Below are positions 17,169-26,148 of a stretch of DNA of 64,000 nt, piece after piece. Origin of the DNA: JAPOXR01 sp964291445 (lineage in GTDB: Bacteria; Pseudomonadota; Alphaproteobacteria; Rhodobacterales; Rhodobacteraceae). Where the stretch lies: the NCBI GenBank assembly GCA_964291445.2, contig OZ219864.1, positions 310,001 through 374,000 of the forward strand, read 5' to 3'. Numbering within the stretch: the first letter of the stretch is position 1; each line of letters begins with the position of its first letter. The notes beneath the pieces were generated by a model. The model was not told the DNA's origin. It saw only the letters and a program-made list of their open reading frames with translations, and did no database searches. The translations under genes were made by a program, and so were the position numbers.

Positions 17169-18926
17169 ATGACCGCTGGCGAGAGCGCGCATCGCAGTTC
17201 CATTCGCTACGAGGCAGACGAAAAGCCGCCGGTGGCGCTTGCCTTCGGGCTCGGTCTTCAATTTGCCATTCTCATCGCCGCCGGCGTCGTGCTCACGCCG
17301 GCGATTGTCGTGCGGGCGGGCGGGGGCAGCGAAGCATTCCTGAACTGGGCTGCATTCTCGGCGGCGGCGATTTGTGGCATTACAACGATACTGCAGGTGG
17401 TGAAGGTCGGCCGGGTTGGCGCTGGCTACGTGCTCGGAATGGGGACATCGGGGGCATTCATCGCCATCTGTGCCGCAGCAATCGCCAAGGGCGGGCCGGC
17501 GATGCTGGCGACTCTCGTTGCAACCTCCGCACTGTTCCAGTTTGCACTGGCGGCGCGGCTCTCGCTGTTCCGGAGGATCCTGACCCCGACGGTGGCCGGA
17601 ACCGTCATCATGCTGATTCCCGTCACGGTCATGCCGATTGCATTCGGAATGCTGAGCCAGGTTCCTGAAGGCAGCTCGACATTGGCGGCACCGCTGTCGG
17701 CGCTGGTCACGATTGCCGTCATCGGCGCCATTGCGCTGAAGTCAAGTGGCATGTGGCGCCTGTGGGCGCCGGTCATCGGAGTCATCTGCGGTTCCCTGGC
17801 TGGCCTCTATTTCGGCCTCTATGACATTGATCGCGTGGCAGACGCGTCCTGGATCGGCCTGCCTGACGGTGGCTGGCCGGGCTTCGATCTCAGCTTCGGG
17901 CCCGTGTTCTGGGCGCTGCTTCCCGGGTTCGTGTTCGTGACGCTTGTCGGGGCGGTTGAGACGATCGGCGATTCGGTTGCCATCCAGCGTGTGTCCTGGC
18001 GCAAGCCGCGGGCAATCGATTTCAGGGCTGTCCAGGGTGCGGTCACTGCCGACGGCGTGGGCAATTTGCTGTCCGGGCTTGCCGCAACCGTGCCCAACAC
18101 CACCTATTCGACAAGCGTGGCGGTGACCGAACTCACCGGCGTCGCCTCCCGCCGTGTCGGCATCGCACTCGGCGCCATCTTCATCGCCGTGGCATTCCTG
18201 CCCAAGGTGCTGGCGGTGGTGCTGGCCATACCGGGTCCGGTGGCAGCTGCCTACATCATGGTTCTGGTGTCACTTCTCTTCGTGCTCGGCATGAAGCTCG
18301 TGGTCGATGCCGGGCTCGACTACCGAAAGGGGCTGATCGTCGGCATCGCCTTCTGGGTCGGGGTGGGATGTGAGGCCGGCGTCATCTTTCCGCAGCACAT
18401 TGTCGGCTTCGCCGGCGGGCTGCTGGAAAATGGCATGACCGCCGGCGGCCTCACCGTCATTGCCCTGACGGCATTTGTCGAACTGACCGAGCCTCGCCGA
18501 CGCCTCGAGATACCGATGGATATCGGCGAATTGCCCAGGATCAGGGAATTCCTGGCCGGATTTGCATCAGGCAGCGGCTGGGATGCCGAGATGCGCCGGC
18601 GCCTCGATGCCGTCGCCGAGGAGGCGATGCTGACTCTCTCGGCCCGGGACCGGGCAGCGCCGACGCGGCTGCTGCTCGAGGCCCGGCGCCAGGGCGGTGA
18701 TGCCGTGCTCGAATTCATCGCCGCACCCGGCGACCACAACCTGGAAGACCGCATCGCCATGCTGGCCGAGCCCGCCGACATGGCGGCCGAACGCCAGGTC
18801 TCGCTGCGGCTGCTTCGCCACCTGGCCTCATCGGTTCACCACCAGCAATATCACGATACCGATATCGTCACCATCCGCGTCGGGCGGGGCGGGGGCTCGG
18901 GGGAACACGAACCCGGTCAGTCCTGA
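17169..18926 (+). CDS. NCS2 (xanthine/uracil) permease fused to a degenerate RsbW-like HATPase domain
   Basis: 585 residues, well above the usual 430-500 for nucleobase:cation symporter-2 proteins. Residues about 20-445 form the NCS2 domain: LQFAILIAAGVVLTPAIVV, GAVETIGDSVAIQRVSW, the family motif region DGVGNLLSGLAATVPNTTYS, and a pore-side EAGVIFPQH. Residues about 465-575 are soluble. The segments MRRRLDAVAEEAMLTLS, AVLEFIAAPGDHNLEDRIAML and SLRLLRHLASSVHHQQYHDTDIVTIRV follow the order of an RsbW/anti-sigma-type histidine-kinase-like ATPase fold. The N-box Asn and clear Gly boxes are not evident, so ATP binding is doubtful. It probably imports a purine or pyrimidine at the inner membrane; the tail may regulate it. 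The ATG at 17169 has GGAG at good spacing. Confidence 0.85.
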   Translation: MTAGESAHRSSIRYEADEKPPVALAFGLGLQFAILIAAGVVLTPAIVVRAGGGSEAFLNWAAFSAAAICGITTILQVVKVGRVGAGYVLGMGTSGAFIAICAAAIAKGGPAMLATLVATSALFQFALAARLSLFRRILTPTVAGTVIMLIPVTVMPIAFGMLSQVPEGSSTLAAPLSALVTIAVIGAIALKSSGMWRLWAPVIGVICGSLAGLYFGLYDIDRVADASWIGLPDGGWPGFDLSFGPVFWALLPGFVFVTLVGAVETIGDSVAIQRVSWRKPRAIDFRAVQGAVTADGVGNLLSGLAATVPNTTYSTSVAVTELTGVASRRVGIALGAIFIAVAFLPKVLAVVLAIPGPVAAAYIMVLVSLLFVLGMKLVVDAGLDYRKGLIVGIAFWVGVGCEAGVIFPQHIVGFAGGLLENGMTAGGLTVIALTAFVELTEPRRRLEIPMDIGELPRIREFLAGFASGSGWDAEMRRRLDAVAEEAMLTLSARDRAAPTRLLLEARRQGGDAVLEFIAAPGDHNLEDRIAMLAEPADMAAERQVSLRLLRHLASSVHHQQYHDTDIVTIRVGRGGGSGEHEPGQS

Positions 18927-19300
18927 ATGGAAGGATGGCCGCCGTATTCCATTGCCAAGGCTGTTTCCCAAACGGACTGATCAGCTCTTCCAAACAAGGC
19001 CTGAACATTTTTCTGGGCCCGGAAGCTGATTCAGATGGCAGCCGGGCCCTGCATGCCGCGCGAGAAAGAAATTCCCGGACGTCGTCCGTGTCGGGTCAGG
19101 ACAATCTGCACCGCCGGCAGGGCTGACCCGTAGAGACCCACAAAACGGCGGAAATTCCCGGAATCCAATGCCTTTTGCCTCGCCTTCGCCACTGTGAGGC
19201 CGGCAGTAGCTGTAGCAGCCTGAGCCAGAAGCATTCGGAAATGCACGCCAGGCGTGCGGGCTCAGCCCTCTCGTTTCGATGCATTGCAAGCATGTAGTTC
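18927..19300. other. Intergenic region, nothing recognised
   Basis: About 370 bases between the permease and the decayed toxin gene. Short minus-strand frames (for example 19031-19246) resemble no family I know. No hairpin with a T-tract or other signal was identified. Confidence 0.35.
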
Positions 19301-19569
19301 ATGGACGACATGCCTGCCGTGTATACGCTGAAACAGACGGAGACCTTCCGGAGGTTGGTTTGCCGAGCTTCGGGATGATCGGGCCATTGCGGTGCTCACT
19401 GCGAGGATCAACCGGTTGGCATTTGGCCATGCCGGCGATGTGAGATCCGTCAGCAGGGATGTCCGTGAGCTGCGTGTCCACCATGGCCCCGGCTACCGGG
19501 TCGTGCCAGCAGCGGGGGACCACGATCATTGTACTGCTGTGTGGCGGCACGAGGTTCGCAGAGGCGTGA
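19301..19569 (+). pseudogene. Decayed HigB/RelE-type toxin (Gp49-like addiction module killer)
   Basis: Conceptual joining of frames gives MDDMPAVYTLKQTETFRR, then WFAELRDDRAIAVLTARI, NRLAFGHAGDVRS, VRELRVHHGPGYRV and, in another frame, QRGTTIIVLLCGGT before a TGA at 19567. This is the order of the HigB-like killer family of about 95-100 residues. One extra base after CGGAGG (near 19357) and a second length change after GGGTC (near 19502) break the frame, so no functional toxin is made. It lies 45 bases upstream of an intact antitoxin gene, the normal toxin-first order of this module. Confidence 0.82.
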
Positions 19570-19614
19570 CATCAGGAAAGCACAATCTCTCGCTGATCAA
19601 TGGGAATAGAGAAC

Positions 19615-19911
19615 ATGATCGAGAAACTGACAATCTTTGACCCGGCCGAACAGCTGAAATCCGATCAGGCGATCGCCGATTTCATGTCTGATGCGCTGGA
19701 GACGAATGACCCCGCCTATGTTGCCCATGCCCTGGGCGTTGTCGCCCGTGCGAAGGGCATGGCGGAGATCGCCAACCGGACCAACCTGTCGCGGGAGCAA
19801 CTCTACCGGTCGTTCAGTGCCGAGGGCAATCCCACCCTGCGTACAACGCTGGCAATGGTGAACGCCCTTGGAATCAGGCTGTCGGCAGGGCCAGCCGAAG
19901 CGGGTTCCTGA
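19615..19911 (+). CDS. HigA-like antitoxin (putative addiction module antidote), now without a working toxin
   Basis: A 98-residue protein of the addiction-module antidote family. It has an N-terminal MIEKLTIFDPAEQLKSDQAIADFMSDAL, then a helix-turn-helix with VVARAKGMAEIANRTNLSREQLYRSFSAEGNPTLRTTLAMVNALGIRLS (about 45-93). This is the Xre-type DNA-binding fold that both neutralises the toxin and represses the operon. The reading frame is intact while the adjacent toxin is broken, as expected if toxin loss is selected or tolerated. An in-frame ATG at 19600 is an alternative start, but 19615 fits homologue length better. It probably still binds its own promoter. Confidence 0.85.
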   Translation: MIEKLTIFDPAEQLKSDQAIADFMSDALETNDPAYVAHALGVVARAKGMAEIANRTNLSREQLYRSFSAEGNPTLRTTLAMVNALGIRLSAGPAEAGS

Positions 19912-20458
19912 GCCGGACGGTCCCCGGAGAGCGGCAGGCGGCCCTGATTTTCAGCTCGGCAGGCCGATCCGCCAGCCCGTTCTGGCCGGATAAGGCCTGC
20001 CCATCGGCATAGGGCTCCGCCGCATCCCGGTGCCGGGTCATCGCCACATGGGTCAGTTGCCGGTCCATGGTCGGGCTGGCCAGCACGAAGGAGCGGTCGA
20101 CCGGCTTGCCCTGCGATTGGTGCACGGTGGTGGCATAGCCATTCCTGTGGTGCAGCCCATCAGTTTGCGCATGAGTCATGACGAGCCGCAAGGGCCTCGA
20201 TTGCCAGCAGGCCGGGGCCTGAGCCCGGCACCCTTCCGGCCAGGATGACACCCGGACATGGACAGGAACACCCTGCCGCCGAATGCAGACCGGTTGCGGC
20301 GCCAGTTCAGCTTGGCCACGACGACGAATTCCGGCACCGGCCTCGAAGGCGTGCCGTATTGCCTCGTTGTTCTTGGCCCTGCTCCGGCCCGGATTTGACC
20401 AGTTTGGGATCCGGCACCCCTGATGCCCGTGGTCCCGCCGAGCGGGTTGTGCCGTGCT
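19912..20458 (-). pseudogene. Remnant of a TraA-type conjugative relaxase/helicase
   Basis: Minus-strand bases 20140-20003 encode GYATTVHQSQGKPVDRSFVL and then ASPTMDRQLTHVAMTRHRDAA. This matches the late helicase motifs (V/VI) of TraA/MobA relaxase-helicases: GYA-T-HKSQG-TVDRS and the AMTRHR Arg-finger segment. The flanking sequence has no longer readable frame for a relaxase of more than 900 residues, so it is a scrap. The rest of 19912-20458 holds no gene. It points to past conjugative or integrative element insertion next to the toxin-antitoxin locus. Confidence 0.72.
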
Positions 20459-21997
20459 CTACGATCGCTCGATGGCTCTGATGGCTTCGCCGAGTGCCTC
20501 GCCATGTTCGTCCAGCAATGCAGCCTCGCGAAGGCGCCTTGTCCACTCGGCCGCATCCGGGCGGCCGGCGATTCGATCCACCATGCCAAGTACCCTGCCG
20601 AATTTCGACAGGCCACGTGCGTGCGTGTCGGAATATCCCTTGATCAGCCGACCGCAGCAGAGGATTTCGGTGGCCAGGGCAGGGTCAGTGGTGGCGATGC
20701 GGGCCGTCCGTGACAGCCAGTTGTCGAGATGTGCCTGTTCGAGGGCGTGACGTCGGGTTCTGCGACGATACCGTTTCAGCCCGCCGAGTACGTAGAGCAG
20801 GAGGAACGGCCACAGCCGGTCTGACCGCAGACGCCTTCCCCTGGCAAACCAGCGGTCAATGCGTGCCATTGCCCGGGAACTCGCCGTGATTCGGGCGCCC
20901 AGTCCGGCGGGCAGCAGGCCGACGATCTCTTCGGCCCGGGGGTGCATGTATTCGGTCACGTGCAGAACCTGCCCCGGTTCGGCGCCAATCTCGGTAGCGA
21001 TGCGGTTGCCGCGGGCAGCGCGGGTCTTGAGATCGGCCACGCGGATCACGTCGTCATAGGCCATGGCATTGGCAATGTATTTCGCCGCCGCCTCGGTCAG
21101 CCCGTGGCCGGCACCGGAATGGTCGGCGATGGTGAAGGGCGCCATGCGATCAAGATATTCCCGTCCATAATCCGCATCCATGAAATCGACGACCTTGCGC
21201 AGCCCGGCCATCGCCATCGGCCTGGCAGGTTCCGGCAGGTCGGCGACCCGCCTGGTCAAGCTCTCCCAGCTGGCGAGCAGGGGCGCCGGACCGGCAACCG
21301 GACGGGCTGTCGATCGCTCGGGCGCACCGCCTGCCGGCACACCGTGAAGACAGGCGAGATACCCGGCATTGAAGGCGCGCAAGCTGGCCTCGACTCCTCG
21401 CCTTCCGGTTCGAATGGCGTCCTCGAAGGCGCCCTTTTCGAAGGGCAGGCATTCCGAAGCCGCCAGGGCGCCGAACAGCGTGGCCGAAATGACGGACCCG
21501 TTTTCGATCGCCAGCCTCTCCATGTCGAAACAGACGAGTCGTGCAGCAGCGATTTCGGCGGTGGCGAGGACGCCGTCCGCATCGGCGATTCCGTCCCCTG
21601 GAATGCTCTTTTCCGAGATCGCCAGCGCCCGGTGGGATGACGCGATGAGTGTGGTTCTGTCCGGGGTCACGAAGCCGCGGTCGATGGCTCGTCCTGCCTC
21701 CATCAATTCGGCAGCGATCAGGATGTCGACATCGCCGGCGGAGGGAGCGAGGGCAAAGACCGCATCCGCCTCTCCGGCCCGTGCCATCTCGACATAGTAG
21801 ATGGTCGCACCGGTGCGCTGCGCCACGCCGGCAACCGAGGTTGCCTGGCAGGCACAGCCCTGCGATCGGGCAAGGGTTTCGATCCAGTTGGTCAGGACCC
21901 CGCCGCCCTGTCCTCCTACCGCCATGATCGCGAGCTTGATGATACCGTCGGCGCCCGACCCTTCCGCCGCTTCCCCGGCTGGCTGCTGCACCGTCAT
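20459..21997 (-). CDS. iorB: Indolepyruvate ferredoxin oxidoreductase, beta subunit
   Basis: 512 residues, the long form of the subunit common in proteobacteria. Residues about 15-205 are the POR-gamma-like domain (KLAIMAVGGQGGGVLTNWI, TSVAGVAQRTGATIYYVEM). The rest is the helical extension found in long IorB proteins (DUF6537 type, with FTIADHSGAGHGLTEAAAKYIAN and LGGLKRYRRRTRRHALEQ). With IorA it oxidatively decarboxylates aryl-pyruvates to aryl-acyl-CoA using ferredoxin in the cytoplasm. The ATG at 21997 overlaps the iorA stop by 4 bases; the upstream open frame lies within iorA and is rejected. It is third in the operon kynureninase fusion-iorA-iorB. Confidence 0.9.
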   Translation of the reverse strand: MTVQQPAGEAAEGSGADGIIKLAIMAVGGQGGGVLTNWIETLARSQGCACQATSVAGVAQRTGATIYYVEMARAGEADAVFALAPSAGDVDILIAAELMEAGRAIDRGFVTPDRTTLIASSHRALAISEKSIPGDGIADADGVLATAEIAAARLVCFDMERLAIENGSVISATLFGALAASECLPFEKGAFEDAIRTGRRGVEASLRAFNAGYLACLHGVPAGGAPERSTARPVAGPAPLLASWESLTRRVADLPEPARPMAMAGLRKVVDFMDADYGREYLDRMAPFTIADHSGAGHGLTEAAAKYIANAMAYDDVIRVADLKTRAARGNRIATEIGAEPGQVLHVTEYMHPRAEEIVGLLPAGLGARITASSRAMARIDRWFARGRRLRSDRLWPFLLLYVLGGLKRYRRRTRRHALEQAHLDNWLSRTARIATTDPALATEILCCGRLIKGYSDTHARGLSKFGRVLGMVDRIAGRPDAAEWTRRLREAALLDEHGEALGEAIRAIERS

Positions 21998-24141
21998 TCG
22001 CCGTCTCCGAAGGATAGCGACCGGCGTGCCCGGCGGCCCTGCAGCCAGCCCATGAGCCGGGCGGCGATGTCGGCGCGACGGCGCTCGAAGCGGGTCGGGT
22101 TGTGCACGATGTCGGCGCAGTAGAAGCTTGGACAGAGCACGGCGGCCTCGGCCACCTCGCCGCAGTTTCCGCAGCCGACGCATGTCTGGTCGATATGCGC
22201 CACCGGATCGTCGCGGAGCGGATCGTCCAGTTTCCTGAGCGACAGCGATGGGCAGCCCGACAGCCGGATGCAGGCATGATCTCCGGTGCAGATGTCTTCA
22301 TCGATGCCGAAGCGCGGCACCACGACGCGCCTGCCGGCATTGATGGCCTGTCGCCGGACCGGCCTCTCGCGTCGCTGGCGGTTCAGCATGCATTCGGAGG
22401 AGGCAACAATGACCTTCGGGCCGTCGTACTCCGTGGTCAGCGCCTCGCGAAAGACATTGCACATCCGGGGCACATCGTAGGTGCGGTCGATCTCGCGGAC
22501 CCATGTCACGCCAACACCCCGAACGGCGGCGCTGATCGGGTTGTTCGTGGCCCTGGTCGGGTTGTCGGCACGGCTCGACGGCACATCCTGTCCGCCCGTG
22601 GCGGCCGAATAGAAATTGTCAACGATCACCGCAACGCTGTCGGAGCGGTTGAACACCATGTTGCCAATGGAGGAGGCAAGGCCGTTATGCCAGAATCCGC
22701 CATCACCGATGATCGAAATCGCACGCCTGTCACCGCCGGCATCGAAGGCGGAATTCGATGCCGGGCCAAGCCCGTAGCCCATGGTCGAGCCGCCGATCTC
22801 GAAGGGCGGGAGCGACGCGAAGAGATGGCAACCGATGTCGCCGGTGATCTGGTGTTCACCGAGTTCCTGCTGAACGATCTTCAGTGCAGCGAAGATCGGG
22901 CGTTCGGGACAGCCGGTGCAGAAGCCGGGCGGCCGGACCGGGACCGTCTTCGAAAGGTCCGGGATGTCGGGCGCTTCCCCGAAGGACATTCGGGGCTGGC
23001 CGGGCAACAGTTCGGGGGCGGTCTCGCGCAGGAAGGCGGCTATGCCGTCATGCAACACCTGGCCGGTATATTCGCCGGCCATCGGCAGAACACCCTTGCC
23101 CATCAGGCGGGTTCGGACATCTTCCCTGAACAGCATGGAGCCAACGGCCTGCTCGATGAAATCGGGTTGGCCCTCTTCGACGACCAGAAGCGCGTCCTTG
23201 CCATGCGCGAAACCCAGCAACTCGGCTCGCAGCAACGGGTAGGTGACATTGAGGACATGGAGCGGCACCTCCGTATTGCCCTGGATGTCGGACAGGCCCA
23301 GCCGCTGCAGCGCCCGTATCACACCGTTGTACATGCCGCCCTGGAGAATGATGCCGATCCTGCCCTCCCGCGGGCCGAAACGCTCGTTCAACGCCCGTTC
23401 GGCAATGAAGGCCTCGGCGGCGGGCCAGCGGTTCTCGATCTTTTCAATCTCGTGCACGTAGGACATGGGCGGCAGTACCACGCGCCGGAAATCCTTTCGC
23501 GGGCTTGCCAGCGCATCGCGCACGGTCAGCGGCGGCGGGATGTTGTCGGCAGCCTCGAACTGTCCCGTCACATGGCAGGACCGGATCCGCATCATCAGCA
23601 TCACCGGCGTACTGGATGCCTCGGAGAGCTCGAACCCCTGCTTTACCGCCCGCACGATCGAGGGCAGGTTGGGACGCGGGTCCAGGAGCCAGAACTGCGA
23701 CTTCATCGCAAAGGCGTGGCTGCGCTCCTGCATGATCGAGGAACCTTCGCCGTAATCCTCGCCGATGACGATCAGCGCCCCGCCATTCACGCCCGAGGAT
23801 GAGAGGTTCGCCAATGCGTCCGAGGCGACGTTGACCCCGACCGGACCCTTGTAGGTCACGGCGCCGCGAATCGGGTAATGGACCGAGGCCGCCAGCATCG
23901 CGGTCGCCGCGGCCTCGGATGCATTGGCTTCGAACCGGACGCCAAGCTCGGCCATCAGGTCCTGCGCATCGTTCAACACGTCCATCAGGTGCGAAATCGG
24001 TGCGCCCTGGTAGCCGCCGACATAGCCCACGCCGGATTCAAGCAGCGCCTTGGTGATTGCCAGGATGCCCTCGCCGGTGAAAATCTCTCCGGCACCGAGA
24101 CGCAGGCATTCGACTTCCGATTTGAAGGAGCGCTCGGCCAT
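21994..24141 (-). CDS. iorA: Indolepyruvate ferredoxin oxidoreductase, alpha subunit
   Basis: A 715-residue thiamine-diphosphate enzyme subunit of normal length. It has the N-terminal pyrimidine-binding region (GYQGAPISHLMDVLNDAQ), the CTGCPERPIFAAL motif, and TPP/Mg2+ binding with SIIGDGGFWHNGLASSIGN and VIVDN. A C-terminal ferredoxin-like domain carries Cys clusters in DEDICTGDHACIRLSGCP and CVGCGNCGEVAEAAVLCPSF. It converts indolepyruvate or other aryl 2-oxoacids to the acyl-CoA, reducing ferredoxin. It starts 6 bases after the stop of the kynureninase fusion and overlaps iorB, so one transcript is likely. Association with kynurenine enzymes suggests use on a tryptophan-derived 2-oxoacid, which is inference. 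Confidence 0.93.
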   Translation of the reverse strand: MAERSFKSEVECLRLGAGEIFTGEGILAITKALLESGVGYVGGYQGAPISHLMDVLNDAQDLMAELGVRFEANASEAAATAMLAASVHYPIRGAVTYKGPVGVNVASDALANLSSSGVNGGALIVIGEDYGEGSSIMQERSHAFAMKSQFWLLDPRPNLPSIVRAVKQGFELSEASSTPVMLMMRIRSCHVTGQFEAADNIPPPLTVRDALASPRKDFRRVVLPPMSYVHEIEKIENRWPAAEAFIAERALNERFGPREGRIGIILQGGMYNGVIRALQRLGLSDIQGNTEVPLHVLNVTYPLLRAELLGFAHGKDALLVVEEGQPDFIEQAVGSMLFREDVRTRLMGKGVLPMAGEYTGQVLHDGIAAFLRETAPELLPGQPRMSFGEAPDIPDLSKTVPVRPPGFCTGCPERPIFAALKIVQQELGEHQITGDIGCHLFASLPPFEIGGSTMGYGLGPASNSAFDAGGDRRAISIIGDGGFWHNGLASSIGNMVFNRSDSVAVIVDNFYSAATGGQDVPSSRADNPTRATNNPISAAVRGVGVTWVREIDRTYDVPRMCNVFREALTTEYDGPKVIVASSECMLNRQRRERPVRRQAINAGRRVVVPRFGIDEDICTGDHACIRLSGCPSLSLRKLDDPLRDDPVAHIDQTCVGCGNCGEVAEAAVLCPSFYCADIVHNPTRFERRRADIAARLMGWLQGRRARRSLSFGDGE

Positions 24142-24147
24142 GCGCCG

Positions 24148-26133
24148 TCAGCCCTGCGGAACGAGTGCCAGCGCGCGGATGGGCGAGCCGGTACCGTGTT
24201 CGATCTTCAGGGGCGCCGCCATCAGGATCGCGCCCTTGGGTGGCAACTGGTCGAGATTGGCGAGCGAGGCAAGGCCAAAGCAATTGTCGCGGTGCAGGAA
24301 ATTATGTGCCGGATAGGGGGGCGAGAACTTGCCTGCCATGCCGGCATCGGTGCCGATGCACTGGGAGCCCCACCCGACGATGCCCCTGGCGAGCAGGTAA
24401 TCGATGCATTCCGTTGTTGGACCAGGGCTGTGCGAGCCGTCTTCATGCGGATCGGGATCCTCGTTCAGGAACAACTCCTCGTCATGGGAGCGCTTGTCCC
24501 AGTCGGTGCGCATCACCACCCATTCGCCCGGCCTGATTTCTCCGTGCTCCGCCTCCCAGGCCTTGACATGCTCGGCGGTGAGCAGGAAATCGGGGTCTTC
24601 GGCGGCCTCCCTGGAGCAGTCGATCACGTTTACCGGTGCAACAACGCGTTGCAGGTCCAGCGTATCGGTATAGCCGTCCTCGAAATCCTTGCCTGATATC
24701 CAGTGGTGCGGGGCGTCGAAATGCGTGCCGGAATGCTCGCCCAGCACCATCCAGTTCCAGGCAAAGAACGGCCCGTCGGCATCATATTCGCTGATCTTGC
24801 GGATTTCGACCTTGGGCGTGTTCCTGGCAAAGTCCGTTGGCAGACGCAGGATCGGCGTCTCGGGACCGAGGATGGCGGTGCAATCGACGATTTTCACCTG
24901 GCCGGACATCAGCATGGTGCCGAGTTGGTCCAGGAGGTCTGCGGGATTCATGTCGGCTCCTGTCTGTGGTCCCTTCCCGGCAAATCGGTGTTTTCGGCGG
25001 GCCAGGGCCGCCTTGGTGATATCGAAGACGGCGTCGATGGTTTCGGCCGCGGTCATGACTCCCGGCGAAAGACGGACAAGCGGCCCGCGATAATCCACCG
25101 AATAGCCTTCGACCCCCAACGCGCCGACCACGGCAGCAGCCTCCGGCTTGCCCGGAAGGCGCAGCATGACCGAGCCGCCGCGCTTGTCGGCCTGGCGCGG
25201 CGAATGCAGCGGCAGGTCGAGTTCATCGGCCCGGTCGATGATCCTGTCGACAAGACGCCTGTTCCAGGCCGCCATCTCGGCATGATCCTGGCCTGCATGC
25301 CATTCGAGGGCAGGCAGCGAGGCGATCGCCGCCACCGACCCTGGTGTGCCACCGTCGAAGCGGCGGATGTCCGGGGCATATTCGAACTTGTCGAAATCCC
25401 AGGAAAACGGGTTGTTCTGCGAAAACCAGCCGCGGCCGTCGGGCTGGAGCTCGAGCGCCAGCGATTTTTCGATATAGAGAATGCCGGCGCCGGGTGTTCC
25501 GCACATCCATTTCAGGCTGGTCGAGACGACGAAGTCGACCTTCGGGTCCATCGCGTCAAAGGGAATGAGCCCCGCGGCCTGGGTGATGTCGACGCCGACC
25601 ATGCTGCCCATCTCCCGACCATGTGCCACCAGCGGTGCCAGATCGACCCGCGACGAGGCGGTCGAGGTGACCCAAGTGAGAAGCGCCAGGCCGACGTCGC
25701 GGCTCCAGCGGGCGACGAAATCCTCCGGCTCGACCCAGGGCTTGCCCTCGCTCAGCGGAACCGTGTCGAGCGTGAAACCCATTTTCGGCGCCAGCCCCGC
25801 CAGCAGGAAATGGATGGACGGAAAGCAGTCCGCGGCCACCAGCACCCGCTTGCCACGCAGCATTCCTTCGGGCAGCGACCGCACCAGCTTGTGCATGCCC
25901 TCGGTCACGCTTTCGCAAGTGGTCATCGAGCCCTTGGGGACGTTTATGATGCGTCGCCAGCAATCGATGAAATCCTGCCGACGCAGCAGCACGTAGCCCC
26001 ATTGCTTGTCATTCGGCGCGGCCCAGATCTTGGCGAATTCGGCAGCGGCCTCGGCGAGTCCCTGCTCCTTTCCCGGGTACATTCCAATCGAATGGTAAAG
26101 AAAATACCCGGCGTGCCTGGTGTTGGTGAGCAT
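24148..26133 (-). CDS. Bifunctional kynureninase-like / kynurenine-formamidase-like (cyclase family) fusion
   Basis: 661 residues in two parts. Residues 1 to about 390 are a fold-type I PLP enzyme like kynureninase (class V): FLYHSIGMYPGKE at the start, VGVDITQAAGLIPFD (pyridine Asp) and VVSTSLKWMCGTPGAGILYIE with the probable Schiff-base Lys. Residues about 405-661 are a cyclase/formamidase domain with the metal motif LGEHSGTHFDAPHHW (HxGTHxDAPxH) near residue 465 and a late His/Asp-rich core. Separately the activities would be KynU (kynurenine to anthranilate plus alanine) and KynB (N-formylkynurenine to kynurenine), so the fusion could channel the second and third steps. The ATG at 26133 has GGGGAG 7 bases upstream; ATG 26148 is the alternative. 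First gene of the iorAB operon. Confidence 0.8.
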   Translation of the reverse strand: MLTNTRHAGYFLYHSIGMYPGKEQGLAEAAAEFAKIWAAPNDKQWGYVLLRRQDFIDCWRRIINVPKGSMTTCESVTEGMHKLVRSLPEGMLRGKRVLVAADCFPSIHFLLAGLAPKMGFTLDTVPLSEGKPWVEPEDFVARWSRDVGLALLTWVTSTASSRVDLAPLVAHGREMGSMVGVDITQAAGLIPFDAMDPKVDFVVSTSLKWMCGTPGAGILYIEKSLALELQPDGRGWFSQNNPFSWDFDKFEYAPDIRRFDGGTPGSVAAIASLPALEWHAGQDHAEMAAWNRRLVDRIIDRADELDLPLHSPRQADKRGGSVMLRLPGKPEAAAVVGALGVEGYSVDYRGPLVRLSPGVMTAAETIDAVFDITKAALARRKHRFAGKGPQTGADMNPADLLDQLGTMLMSGQVKIVDCTAILGPETPILRLPTDFARNTPKVEIRKISEYDADGPFFAWNWMVLGEHSGTHFDAPHHWISGKDFEDGYTDTLDLQRVVAPVNVIDCSREAAEDPDFLLTAEHVKAWEAEHGEIRPGEWVVMRTDWDKRSHDEELFLNEDPDPHEDGSHSPGPTTECIDYLLARGIVGWGSQCIGTDAGMAGKFSPPYPAHNFLHRDNCFGLASLANLDQLPPKGAILMAAPLKIEHGTGSPIRALALVPQG

Positions 26134-26148
26134 GCCACGGCTCCCCAT

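Noticed and set aside
22102..23802. 566-codon plus-strand frame antisense to iorA
   Set aside because: IorA motifs are complete on the minus strand; the antisense protein has no recognisable domain.
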